Positions 38,001 to 44,969 of a stretch of 64,000 nt of DNA are shown one piece after another; position 1 is the first letter of the stretch, and each line of letters opens with the position of its first letter. The position numbers and the translations under genes are program-made. The notes under the pieces are model-generated. The model was not told the DNA's origin. It saw nothing but the letters and a program-made list of their open reading frames with translations, and ran no database searches. The stretch is taken from positions 42,010 to 106,009 of the forward strand of contig JBFHGJ010000008.1 of NCBI GenBank assembly GCA_041583135.1, given 5' to 3'. This stretch comes from JABSOG01 sp041583135. Its GTDB lineage: Bacteria; Pseudomonadota; Gammaproteobacteria; Enterobacterales; Alteromonadaceae.

Positions 38001-38777
38001 GGCCGGTTCACGTTGCCACAGCGCATAATCGCTGTATTGGATAGCCAAAGGCGGTAACGGATTCGGCAGCCCCTGAGCATAGGCTTGATAAAGGGTGAAA
38101 AATTCCTTGGTCAACACTTCAATCGACCAGCCGTCCGAGGCGATATGATGCATGTTAAACACCAACACCCCAGCATCTTGTGCGGTTTTGATGTAACTGA
38201 CCCGCACCATCAAATCCAAGCCTAAATCAAACGCTTTGGTGGCGTCATGGGCAATCAAGGTTTCGACCTCGGCATCCAACATCTCACGGGTGAGATGGCT
38301 CAGGTCCTGACTGTCGATGGAAAAGTTCACTTCACTCATCGGCCGCACCAACTGTTGGGTCTCACCAGCTTGTTCGACATAAATGGTTCTTAGCACTTCA
38401 TGACGTTCAATGATGCTGGTCAATACCGACTCCACCAAACGACTGTCTAGCTGCCCGGCAACGCTAAAAGCAATGGGCATATTGTACTCGGCGCTCGTGC
38501 CTTGTAAGTTTTCGATAAACCACAGGCGCTGCTGGGCAAACGACAAAGGCGCACAGGTTTTACTTTGCTTGGTGATGACATTGTGCTTAGCACTTTCGCC
38601 GCTGGCGGTTAAGGTTTGCAAATAGGCAATGATTGAATCCTTGTTGGCCTTGATGTAATCCCGCTCATTGGCCTCAATCGCGCCTTTGGGCGCTTGTGAT
38701 TTCAAATTCCCTTGGTCAAGGTACAGACGCACCCCTTTTTGCATTAACGTCGCTAGAAACAGCCTTACTTCTTTCAT
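32055..38777 (-). CDS. NRPS, two modules: dock-(C-A-T)x2 (modules 4-5)
   Basis: A 2240-residue synthetase with an N-terminal TubC-like docking domain (about 1-55). Module 4: C (SFAQQRLWF near 78, HHIASDGWS at 209), A (YTSGSTG near 702), T near 1090. Module 5: C (HH near 1287), A near 1780, T near 2177. Module 4 gives pocket code DAEDAGVVTK; two acidic residues (239 and 278) suggest a basic side chain such as Lys, Orn or Arg. Module 5 gives DVWHFSLIDK, serine. The last T domain has LGASS where LGGHS is usual, but keeps the phosphopantetheine serine. The tail EEEESQWEI is acidic with hydrophobic ends, like a docking peptide. ATG at 38777 has AAAGG 7 nt upstream. Paired palindromes lie 89-154 bp upstream. 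Confidence 0.96.
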   Translation of the reverse strand: MKEVRLFLATLMQKGVRLYLDQGNLKSQAPKGAIEANERDYIKANKDSIIAYLQTLTASGESAKHNVITKQSKTCAPLSFAQQRLWFIENLQGTSAEYNMPIAFSVAGQLDSRLVESVLTSIIERHEVLRTIYVEQAGETQQLVRPMSEVNFSIDSQDLSHLTREMLDAEVETLIAHDATKAFDLGLDLMVRVSYIKTAQDAGVLVFNMHHIASDGWSIEVLTKEFFTLYQAYAQGLPNPLPPLAIQYSDYALWQREPAFAEGLSRQFDYWQKQLDELPQIHGLPLDFPRPALKQSQGAIVAGELPKATAQGLLALAKRYQLTPFMLLHGALSLLIAKHSNSHDIVVGTPVANRMQSALQPLIGFFVNTQVLRVDTAKADLAEYLAHVRQVHLEAQANQDVPFEQLVERVKVPRSTAHTPLFQIMLSINSDYGVDNTGLDAFSLSDAQLRLYPAPLIQSKFDLDIELNLSEHGLGLKWNYDVSLFTQAHIVQLNDHLCRLLDSLVNTMDQQAPTVDGLTLLSDDETAHLLYGLNETDMAYPKDKCIHQLFEQQAARYPEHTALIFDGHKLSFSELNDKANQLAHYLKEHCGVSPDTLVGLCVERSLEMVIAMLAILKAGGAYVPLDPKYPQDRLNYMLADAELKVVLSQAGVKGALGQYQGMVLELDGLAQTDDAHAFSHYPKFNLAAEDFGLTPTALAYVIYTSGSTGKPKGVLVEHRSVCNLVVAQQASYQLAEAGNEVGILLASFAFDAAVEQIFTLLLSGNALVIVRADDVLQPQVITDLIDEHQVTHIDSTPSHLMSIAQCLSCQSLKRVASGGEAMLPQLRDMLNPEMPLYNVYGPTETCVTSSVASDSESVGRPIGNTQFYLLDTAQHLVPYGAAGELYIGGDGLARGYLNLDAMTAERFIDNPFYRQGRGGSRKIYRTGDLMRYLPDGRLAFLGRVDDQVKVRGYRIELGEVETQLGQLEGVDSAVVMAQNIAGLAQLVGYVKPLTAVAEDKIGDYAAEVKATLAQTLPQYMVPSVIMVIAQWPLTPSGKIDKKALPSAEGSDLAGEFVAPSTPSQQLLAEIWAGLLNIASDSVSAKANFFDLGGHSLLSIRLVSEIRERSEVEISVQNIFERPVLEDMAQLLEQGVKGQTRPPLQALSRQSDQQPVSFAQQRLWFIDSLQGGSSEYNMPMAFEITGQLDTDLVTKVFYTIVERHEILRTVYLQHQGQTLQRIRPMAEIGFEVNVEDLSHLTGETLDKQVQQLVEQDVTGRFDLANDLMLRVSYIKTATERGVLIFNMHHIASDGWSMDVLSKEFFSLFSAYSQGQANPLAPLSVQYADFAQWQRDYLDSGVMASQLAYWAEQLDDLPALHSLPLDYPRPLVKQHQGAIVAGQLPKTTAEQLMAVAKEHNITPFMLLHGALSLLLARHANSHDIVIGTPVANRLHSELEPLIGFFVNTLVLRVDTDQASLGDYFAHVKQVHLAAQSHQDVPFEQLVERLKAPRSQAHSPLFQIMLTTDTDYGVEGDNALGGFDLGEVQCRAYRSGLIQSKFDLEIEMSLNAQGVSLRWNYDTSLFSAAHITQLNDHLCRLLEGLANAMGQGDMSAHGIEILSSAELNRLVFDLNQTEAGYDNTACIHQLFERQAERNPAKTAVVFEGQSLSYGELNQQANRLAHYLRDEHGVGPDTLVGLCLERSIEMVIGIFAILKAGGAYVPLDPTYPQDRLNYMLGDAAMAVVLSQGHLQQQLSEYQGNVLTIDGLAVGECQWCDHCDSTNPTTQQTGLTANHLAYVIYTSGSTGQPKGVMVEHQALYNRIHWMHKKYGMDEQDKVLQKTPFSFDVSVWEFVWTLAYGVQLHVAKPEGHKDPDYLCQLIEQNGITKLHFVPSMLGLILECERFKHCVSLKQVFCSGEALQVSHVEGFKAALPNAQLHNLYGPTEAAIDVSFWDCAGDVGSGVPIGRPIDNIQLMILDRHLNMVPEGAVGELHIGGDGLARGYLNRDELTKERFIANPFYDPAKLNSSPRLYKTGDLARLRSDGEIEYQGRTDHQVKIRGLRIELGEVETQLAKLAAVDSALVTAQEVAGALQLVAYVKAVEAVAQTDSADYVAQVKEALAHTLPQYMIPSIIMVLELWPLTPNGKVDRKALPTPMSSALLGEYVAPKSEIELTLAAILAELLEIEQHRISTSANFFDLGASSIMLIKVLHQLQEAFEVNISVEKLYQHQTIASLGCFIEEENAIQKMTEIEEEESQWEI
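32640..33450 (-). repeat. Serine-type A-domain segment, copy in module 5
   Basis: Third copy of the serine A-domain core, on a different polypeptide from the other two (25060-25870 and 28320-29130). The ten-residue code and long flanks are shared. Confidence 0.7.
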
Positions 38778-38865
38778 TGAGAAACCTTTACAAACCTAAA
38801 ATATTGCTTTGTTACCCTGCCAGCCACTCTTGGCGCTGTGCTTTGTCATCTTCCGTCGGGGTAAC

Positions 38866-38931
38866 TAACCTCAATTCAGGTTAGGTGTGGCGCTAAAGTC
38901 AGCTGACCCCCTTTAACCCGAATTGAGGTTA
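38866..38931. promoter_or_regulatory. Paired 18-bp near-palindromes upstream of NRPS modules 4-5
   Basis: TAACCTCAATTCAGGTTA (38866-38883) and TAACCCGAATTGAGGTTA (38914-38931) are each nearly self-complementary. They are also inverted copies of one another with a single mismatch. Their centres are 48 bp apart, and the perfect palindrome GTCAGCTGAC (38898-38907) lies between them. Two copies in a 197-bp gap before a giant NRPS gene look like tandem operators. As RNA they could instead form one long hairpin, but no T run follows on either strand. Confidence 0.45.
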
Positions 38932-38974
38932 ACTAAATTGGCCGATACCCATAGGGGCATCGGCTAAGTCCTAC

Positions 38975-40186
38975 TTAAAACATGAACGAGTTGATTTCAT
39001 CCAAAGAGGTAAAGAAGTGTTCAATCTCAGATTCATTGTTATAGAGATAAGCAGATACACGCATCACATGAGAACCCGCAATCTTATCGACATAGGGCTG
39101 GGCACAGAGGTGACCGTTACGGCACATAATGCCGTAGGTATCACTCAAAATACGCGCCGCGTCGTCAAGCTTAGGTGCCGATGGGATCCAAAAACTCAGC
39201 GCCGCGCTGCGCTCAGCGCTAGTATCAGGGTTGATCACCTTAAGATAGTCACGCTCAAGGGCCATGCTCAGCATCTTGTTGCCAAGGGCTTTGTCATGAG
39301 CTTCAACATCGGCCAGACCGACACTGTTGAGATAATCGAGCGCCGCGCCAAAGCCCAACACACCGGCAATATGTGGCGTGCCCGCTTCCAAACGATGTGG
39401 CAATTTACGTAAACGATAATGGTCTAACTCGACCCAATCGACCATACCGCCGCCAAGCATACTTGGCGTCAGTTTTTCCAACATGTCTTTTTTGCCATAA
39501 AGCACGCCAAGACCGGTTGGACCGAGCATCTTATGGGCAGAGAAAGTCAAAAAGTCGATATCCAACTCAAGTACATTGACCTTTTTGTGCGGCACAGATT
39601 GCGCACCGTCAACCACCACAATGGCGCCGTGCGCTTTGGCCAGCTTGGCCATTTCGGCCAACGGATTGTATACCCCGGTGACATTCGAACAATGGGTAAT
39701 GGCAACCACTTTAGGGTGGTTTTTCAGTTTGGCTTTAAAATCATCCAGATCTAAACCGCCCTCAGGCAACAGATTAACCGCTTCGGTTTTGGCCCGAGCT
39801 ATCCACGGCAACTGATGAGAGTGGTGAGAATCGGCGCAGATAAGCACAGTATCGTCTTTGCTCAAGTCCAAACCCGAGGCGACGAGGTTGATTGCCTCTG
39901 TGGTGTTTTTAACAAACACAATTTCATTGCCCGAGCACGAAATAAGCTCGGCAGTGCGGTATCTGGCACGCTCGAATTTGTTTGACACCAACTCAAGGGC
40001 ATAACTTTTACCACGGTGTACATTCGATGACACGCCGCCATAGTATTCAACTGTCGCATCAATCATCGATTGCGGCTTGAGCGAGGTCGCCGCACTATCT
40101 AAGTAAATGATCGGACGACCATCGATTTCAGCCTTCAGACCTGGAAAGTCTTTCCTGATGTTTTCAAGTTGTTCGGCATTAAACAT
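38975..40186 (-). CDS. SufS-like class V PLP-dependent aminotransferase / cysteine desulfurase fold
   Basis: A 403-residue fold-type I PLP enzyme of the NifS/SufS class. Visible residues are the PLP lysine Lys219 in FSAHKMLGPTG, Asp193/Gln196 in VVDGAQSVPH for cofactor binding, His121/122, and Cys361 in RNGHLCAQP. That cysteine sits where SufS carries its persulfide cysteine (RTGHHCA in SufS), so sulfur transfer is possible. No SufBCDE or IscU genes are near, so housekeeping iron-sulfur assembly is unlikely. The gene overlaps the PaaK-like adenylating enzyme by 8 nt, and the pair sits inside the NRPS locus. It may act on an NRPS precursor or carry sulfur. Relatives also do lyase or epimerase chemistry, so the reaction is open. 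Confidence 0.88.
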   Translation of the reverse strand: MFNAEQLENIRKDFPGLKAEIDGRPIIYLDSAATSLKPQSMIDATVEYYGGVSSNVHRGKSYALELVSNKFERARYRTAELISCSGNEIVFVKNTTEAINLVASGLDLSKDDTVLICADSHHSHQLPWIARAKTEAVNLLPEGGLDLDDFKAKLKNHPKVVAITHCSNVTGVYNPLAEMAKLAKAHGAIVVVDGAQSVPHKKVNVLELDIDFLTFSAHKMLGPTGLGVLYGKKDMLEKLTPSMLGGGMVDWVELDHYRLRKLPHRLEAGTPHIAGVLGFGAALDYLNSVGLADVEAHDKALGNKMLSMALERDYLKVINPDTSAERSAALSFWIPSAPKLDDAARILSDTYGIMCRNGHLCAQPYVDKIAGSHVMRVSAYLYNNESEIEHFFTSLDEINSFMF

Positions 40187-41441
40187 TGTTATTCAGTCCT
40201 CGTACGTATTGGTATTTTCCAGAGCGTTCAGATGCGATGTAATCGACAAAGCTGACATTGACTTTGATGTCACTGTTGTATACTGCGCTCAACTTGTCGA
40301 TAAAGGCGTTGATGGCACCTTCTTGGTAGTTTTCGTTGGCGATCACTTTCAGCAGAAATTCGGTTTCTTTCACCTGTTCAATCTGATAGAGATCAAGCCA
40401 AGCCGGACCACCTATCATCTTATCGACCTGTTGCGGCGATAAGAACGGCTGGCCGTTTTTCACCAAAAACTGCGAGAATTTGCCTTCCATGACGATGCGA
40501 ACTCTATCTGAGCCACATTCGCACGTCCCCGGCGTAACCGAGACCACATCACCGGTGCGGTAACGCAAATGCGGTGAAGCCCCTTGGTCTACACTTGAGA
40601 TACACAATTCTTTAAAGGTATTGTCCAGTGGTGATTGGAACTCAACATCGACATACTCGAAAAAGAAGCTGTCGTCGTTAACGTGCAGGTGGCCTGAGTT
40701 ACACTCCATTGCCACCCAACCGAATTCGGTCGATGACAACAATTCGCCGTACATGCTACCCATATCGTAAAACTCGCCAATTTGTCTTCTGGCACAGTCA
40801 GTGGCACCGGTATAAGCCACCATGACCGGAATGTTCGGTGGCGTCAGACCACGTTTTTTGTAGTGACGCAACAAAAAGGCAAAGTGTGTCGGGTCAACAT
40901 AAAACAAGTCCGGCTGATACTCTTCAATCTCTTCTAAGGTTCTATCGAGCATCTTTTCGGTGGTGGTCAACAGGTCGTGGTAGACCGGCAAAACCAAGGT
41001 TTTATCAGGCAACATGCGATCTTCGATGCTGCTGTTGGGGTTGGCACATTCAACGTCAGAGCAGTTTGGCGCCGCGTAACGGGCGATTTTTCTACCGACT
41101 TTGTGAAATGCCTGATCGATGGCCGGATTGATTTTAGCGCAAGCAATGGCGCGGTTGAGCAGGTGCATCCCAATCTCTAAGGTGGTCAAACGCTCACCGG
41201 TAGAGCCTGAGCTTCTGTGGCTGGCTATCATCGGATGAGAGAGATTGAACCCTTTGGCTAAGGTGCCCTTTGGGAAGTTGCGACGATAGTCAACCTTAGA
41301 GGTAAACGGCACTTTTTCCAAATCTTCTGCCGTTTTGATGGCATCGACGTCAATGCCTTCTTTGGTAAACATATCTTGATAAAATTCCACATTTTCAAAA
41401 CTGTATTTCAGTTCTTTCAATAGGCCTTGGAAGTTCTTCAT
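40179..41441 (-). CDS. PaaK-like stand-alone adenylate-forming enzyme
   Basis: This 420-residue enzyme resembles the phenylacetate-CoA ligase branch of the ANL superfamily, not an NRPS A domain. The phosphate-binding loop is HRSSGSTGERL (SSGSTG at 77-82). A later RYRTGDVVSVTPGTCECG block matches the family's hinge-side motif. A C-terminal domain starts at about residue 330. Members activate aryl or other carboxylic acids as acyl-AMP and pass them to CoA, a carrier or an amine. ATG at 41441 has AAAGG 7 nt upstream, and the end overlaps the SufS-like gene by 8 nt, so both probably work in one step series. The substrate is unknown. An inverted repeat at 41484-41498 lies 43 bp upstream. Confidence 0.85.
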   Translation of the reverse strand: MKNFQGLLKELKYSFENVEFYQDMFTKEGIDVDAIKTAEDLEKVPFTSKVDYRRNFPKGTLAKGFNLSHPMIASHRSSGSTGERLTTLEIGMHLLNRAIACAKINPAIDQAFHKVGRKIARYAAPNCSDVECANPNSSIEDRMLPDKTLVLPVYHDLLTTTEKMLDRTLEEIEEYQPDLFYVDPTHFAFLLRHYKKRGLTPPNIPVMVAYTGATDCARRQIGEFYDMGSMYGELLSSTEFGWVAMECNSGHLHVNDDSFFFEYVDVEFQSPLDNTFKELCISSVDQGASPHLRYRTGDVVSVTPGTCECGSDRVRIVMEGKFSQFLVKNGQPFLSPQQVDKMIGGPAWLDLYQIEQVKETEFLLKVIANENYQEGAINAFIDKLSAVYNSDIKVNVSFVDYIASERSGKYQYVRGLNNNV

Positions 41442-41483
41442 ATTTTAACCTTTATCACTTCAATTTTGTGCTGTTAAATGGAG

Positions 41484-41498
41484 ATCTCAGCTTGAGAT
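41484..41498. promoter_or_regulatory. Operator-like dyad ATCTCA-GCT-TGAGAT upstream of PaaK-like gene
   Basis: A perfect 6-bp inverted repeat with a 3-bp centre in the 114-bp gap between NRPS module 3 and the PaaK-like gene. The arms match the dyad at 60003-60018 (4-bp centre) and resemble the one at 47781-47798. Confidence 0.4.
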
Positions 41499-41549
41499 AA
41501 TCGCCACAAAAACGGATTTCACTATACTTGTCTACATCGATTGGCTAAA

Positions 41550-41565
41550 GGCGTGTTACCACGCC
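41550..41565 (-). terminator. Weak hairpin overlapping the module 3 stop codon
   Basis: On the minus strand GGCGTG-GTAA-CACGCC forms a 6-bp stem with a GNRA-type loop, followed by only TTT. It could weaken read-through into the PaaK-like gene or protect the 3' end. It is not a strong terminator. Confidence 0.3.
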
Positions 41566-44500
41566 TCTTCCACCAAATCTTCGCTGGGTTCTAACGGCGC
41601 TTGGTTTTTAATACCGACTATCAAGTCAAGTTCAAGTGCCAATTCTTTTATACTGTTTGATTCCATGATCAGGATCAGCGGCGGTTCGATATCAAATGTC
41701 GTCGCAAGAGATTGACTCAATCTAATGCTCAGAATTGAATTGCCACCAAGGTTTAAGAAACTTTCGCTGGTACTTAGAGAGTTGGCATCAACGTCAATCA
41801 ACTCGGCAATGCGACTGATGATGGTTTTTTCCATCTCCGTCTGCGGCGCCACATATTCTCGCTGGGCATAAACCGCATCTAAAGAAGGCAGCGCCGACTT
41901 ATCGATTTTGCCGTTGACGGTGAGCTTGAATCCATCCACCTTGAGTAAAAACCTCGGCACCATATACGAGGGCATATGATTGAGCAAGTGCGCTTTCAAT
42001 TGCTGCTCATCAAGCGCCTCAGAGCTAAAGTAACCAATAAGATGGTCGAGCTTTTTGTCAAATACCACGGCGGCATTGTTGACCTCGGGATGGAGTTTGA
42101 TCTGCTGGCGAATGTCGTTAAGTTCAATGCGATAGCCGTTGAGCTTAATCTGGTCATCGGCACGTCCGACATACATCAGTTGACCGTCAACCCACTTCAC
42201 CAAATCACCGGTGCGATACAATCGCGCCGAGCCTAAATCGGGGCGCGTTTTGGCGATAAACTTCTGCTCGGTCAATGGCCCATTGCCAAGATACCCCTGC
42301 GCCAGACAATCACCACCAACATAGAGCTCACCCACCACACCGTTAGGGGTTAAGGTCTGGTCTGAATCGAGCACATAACATTGGCTATTGCCGATAGGAT
42401 AACCAATCGGTACCTCTTGGGGCCATTGCTCGGTATCGGCGGCAAAGTTGTAGGTGGTGCAGACATGGGTTTCGGTCGGACCAAAATGATTGGCCAGACG
42501 CATCTGCGGATTGGCGGCAAAAAACGCTTTGAGCGTGGCCGACATCTCCAGCTTTTCCGCTGTTGAGATCACCATCTTCACCGACGGCAACGCCACTTGA
42601 CGCTCGACACACACCTCGGCAAGCACATTGACAATCGATGCCGGTAGGTTGAGCAAGGTAATTTGATGGCGGTTGATGATCTCTGCCAACACCTTAACAT
42701 CAAAGCGCACCTGCTCTGAGATCAGATGCAGGCTGCCGCCTTGCATCAATGCCAAAGCCAAATCGGTATAGCTCATATCAAAGCCGACAGAGGAGAACTG
42801 CAAGACTTTATGCTCGCCTGAGAACCCGTCGTTGTCATTGACGATGCTGCTGATCAAGTTGACCAAGGCCCGGTGCGGCAAACCAATCAGTTTCGGTTTA
42901 CCTGTGGTGCCCGATGAGGACATGGCATACGCCAAAGACTCACTGTTGTAATCAAGGGCCAAATTCGCCTGACTGTATTGTGCAACGCCGCCATCAAGTA
43001 ACTGATTGATGTTGAGCATTTGCGTTGTCCCTTCAGTCAACATCGCCATAGTATGATTAGAGCACAACGTCACGCCGACATTGTGGCTGTGGACACGGGC
43101 GTTGACAATCTCGGCGCCATGTTCAATATCAAACGGCACATAACAACCACCGGCTTTGACGATGGCCAAAATGCCTACGATCATCTCAAACGAGCGCTCA
43201 ACGCACAAACCGACCAAAGTGTCAGCTTTGACCTGATGCTGCTCAACCAGATAATGGGCCAATTGATTGGCCTGTTGGTTAAGCTCGCGATAGCTCAACA
43301 TCTTGTCGTCAAACACTATGGCGATGTTGTCAGGCTTTTTCTCTGCCTGTTGTTCAATCAACTGATGAAAGCACTGATCTTTGGGGTAATCAAGCTGGGT
43401 GTCGTTGAGTTCATCGACCAAATAGCGCACTTCGTCTTTGCCCAGCAGTGTCGGCATCACAAATGGGGCATTGCTCGCGCCCTGCTCTGCCAAAGCGCCG
43501 ACAATGTGCTCAAGGGCCAACTCCAAAGCGCGAACCAACAACATACCATTGGTGCCGCGATAAATATCCAAATCGATTTTGAACTCAGACTTGGTTTCGG
43601 TGACCGACAGGAAAAAGGGGGTTGAAGATTTGTCTTTGGCGATAACCGGCTCAAAGGGCAACTCATCGAGCAGGCGCTGATCTTCTAAATGGCGATAATT
43701 GAAGATACAGTTAAACACGGTGCCAAACTCGTCGGTCAGCTTTTGTATGGCTCTATCGAGTGGGATCTGCTCATATTGGTAAGCCTGCACCAATTGCAAG
43801 TTAAGGTCTACCAATTGCTCGCCAATGCTACGGCTATCGAATTTGACTCTCAGTGGCAATGAGTTTAAGAACATACCGATGGTGGTGCGGTACTCAGGCA
43901 CCATCATACGTCCGGTCATGACACTCGGGAACACCACATCTTTGCTGTCACAGAACTTGGCCAACACCATCGCCCAGGCGTAGTGAAACACAATAGACGA
44001 ACTGACGCCCAGTTGTTTCGCCTGCTCGCGAATGCCCGCTTCAAGTTCAGCGGCGATGACATGCTCATACACGCATTCTTCAATAAAGTCGGGATCAACG
44101 TGGGTTTTGGCAATGTTGAACAATAAATTCGGCGCGGCAAAGCCCTCAAGCAATGTGTCGAAATAGCCGTTGTCGCTCAATTGTTGCTGTTCAAGTACAA
44201 GGGCAAATTCATGCTGTTGTTTGGCTGGCGGCAACTGCGCTTGGCGTTCTTGATAGAACGCCAACAACTCGAATAAGGTGATCTCAAGGCTCATACTGTC
44301 GCTGACGATATGATGCTTTTCAATATACAAGATATGTTCGTCACTACCCGCTTTGCTCAGTACATGCACCCGAGTCAATGGCTCGCGCTCAAGATCCATG
44401 GTCTTTTCCGCGCTTTTAAGCGCCTCAAGCTGCTGTTCAAAAGCGTTTTGATCGGCACACTCAATATAAGTGACCGGCAACTCGACCTGCTTTTTCACCA

Positions 44501-44969
44501 ACTGATAAGCCCGCTCTACCCCACGCCACACAATGGCAGTACGGCAAGAGGTATGACGCTGGTTGATGGCTCTAAAACACTCAAGCACTTGCTCGACGGT
44601 CTCTTTGCCGTTGAGTTTGAGAATAAAATACTTAATGTAGGTATCGTTTTTCTCACTGAGCATATGCTGCAACAACATCCCTTCTTGCAGCGGCACCAAA
44701 GGATAAAAGCCTTCGATGTCTTGCTCTTGTAGACCAAGGCGTTGCAAAATCGCGGCGCGATTGGGCACTTTGGCTTGAAACGCGCGGTCAAGTTCGGCAA
44801 TTTGCTGGGTTTTCAAATAGGCGATGATATCGGCCTTGGCCACTTTGATCTTGTTCACCATCTCAGCGGTCAATGCCGACTTATCGCCATTGACCTTGAG
44901 TTTTCCCGCGTTGCCGAGAGAAAACTCAATGCCCGAGTTGCGACAACCATCAATAAAGTGGTTGATCAT
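41556..44969 (-). CDS. NRPS single module: dock-C-A-T (module 3)
   Basis: A 1137-residue synthetase with a TubC-like docking domain (about 1-60). The C domain is of a different subtype from those in modules 4-11: it begins FYPLVPLQEGMLLQHM and has HHIVSDSMS at 219. The A domain is divergent, with A3 loop SSSGTTGKPK (near 682) and NHFGPTE in place of N-x-YGPTE. The T domain is LGGNS near 1073. The pocket code by eye is DMTNITHVCK; Asp235 is kept, so an amino acid is expected, but I cannot assign it. The A10 lysine is in TVNGKIDK. The C-terminal tail EDLVEEAW looks like a docking peptide. ATG overlaps the A-T-T stop by 4 nt. Confidence 0.94.
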   Translation of the reverse strand: MINHFIDGCRNSGIEFSLGNAGKLKVNGDKSALTAEMVNKIKVAKADIIAYLKTQQIAELDRAFQAKVPNRAAILQRLGLQEQDIEGFYPLVPLQEGMLLQHMLSEKNDTYIKYFILKLNGKETVEQVLECFRAINQRHTSCRTAIVWRGVERAYQLVKKQVELPVTYIECADQNAFEQQLEALKSAEKTMDLEREPLTRVHVLSKAGSDEHILYIEKHHIVSDSMSLEITLFELLAFYQERQAQLPPAKQQHEFALVLEQQQLSDNGYFDTLLEGFAAPNLLFNIAKTHVDPDFIEECVYEHVIAAELEAGIREQAKQLGVSSSIVFHYAWAMVLAKFCDSKDVVFPSVMTGRMMVPEYRTTIGMFLNSLPLRVKFDSRSIGEQLVDLNLQLVQAYQYEQIPLDRAIQKLTDEFGTVFNCIFNYRHLEDQRLLDELPFEPVIAKDKSSTPFFLSVTETKSEFKIDLDIYRGTNGMLLVRALELALEHIVGALAEQGASNAPFVMPTLLGKDEVRYLVDELNDTQLDYPKDQCFHQLIEQQAEKKPDNIAIVFDDKMLSYRELNQQANQLAHYLVEQHQVKADTLVGLCVERSFEMIVGILAIVKAGGCYVPFDIEHGAEIVNARVHSHNVGVTLCSNHTMAMLTEGTTQMLNINQLLDGGVAQYSQANLALDYNSESLAYAMSSSGTTGKPKLIGLPHRALVNLISSIVNDNDGFSGEHKVLQFSSVGFDMSYTDLALALMQGGSLHLISEQVRFDVKVLAEIINRHQITLLNLPASIVNVLAEVCVERQVALPSVKMVISTAEKLEMSATLKAFFAANPQMRLANHFGPTETHVCTTYNFAADTEQWPQEVPIGYPIGNSQCYVLDSDQTLTPNGVVGELYVGGDCLAQGYLGNGPLTEQKFIAKTRPDLGSARLYRTGDLVKWVDGQLMYVGRADDQIKLNGYRIELNDIRQQIKLHPEVNNAAVVFDKKLDHLIGYFSSEALDEQQLKAHLLNHMPSYMVPRFLLKVDGFKLTVNGKIDKSALPSLDAVYAQREYVAPQTEMEKTIISRIAELIDVDANSLSTSESFLNLGGNSILSIRLSQSLATTFDIEPPLILIMESNSIKELALELDLIVGIKNQAPLEPSEDLVEEAW

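Noticed and set aside
10670..38777. Direct repeats in the NRPS genes as CRISPR or mobile-element repeats
   Set aside because: They are coding A, C and T domain repeats with no spacer pattern, transposase or terminal inverted repeats.
38975..40186. Calling the PLP enzyme housekeeping SufS
   Set aside because: No suf or isc neighbours, overlap with a PaaK-like gene, and location inside the NRPS locus argue for a pathway role.
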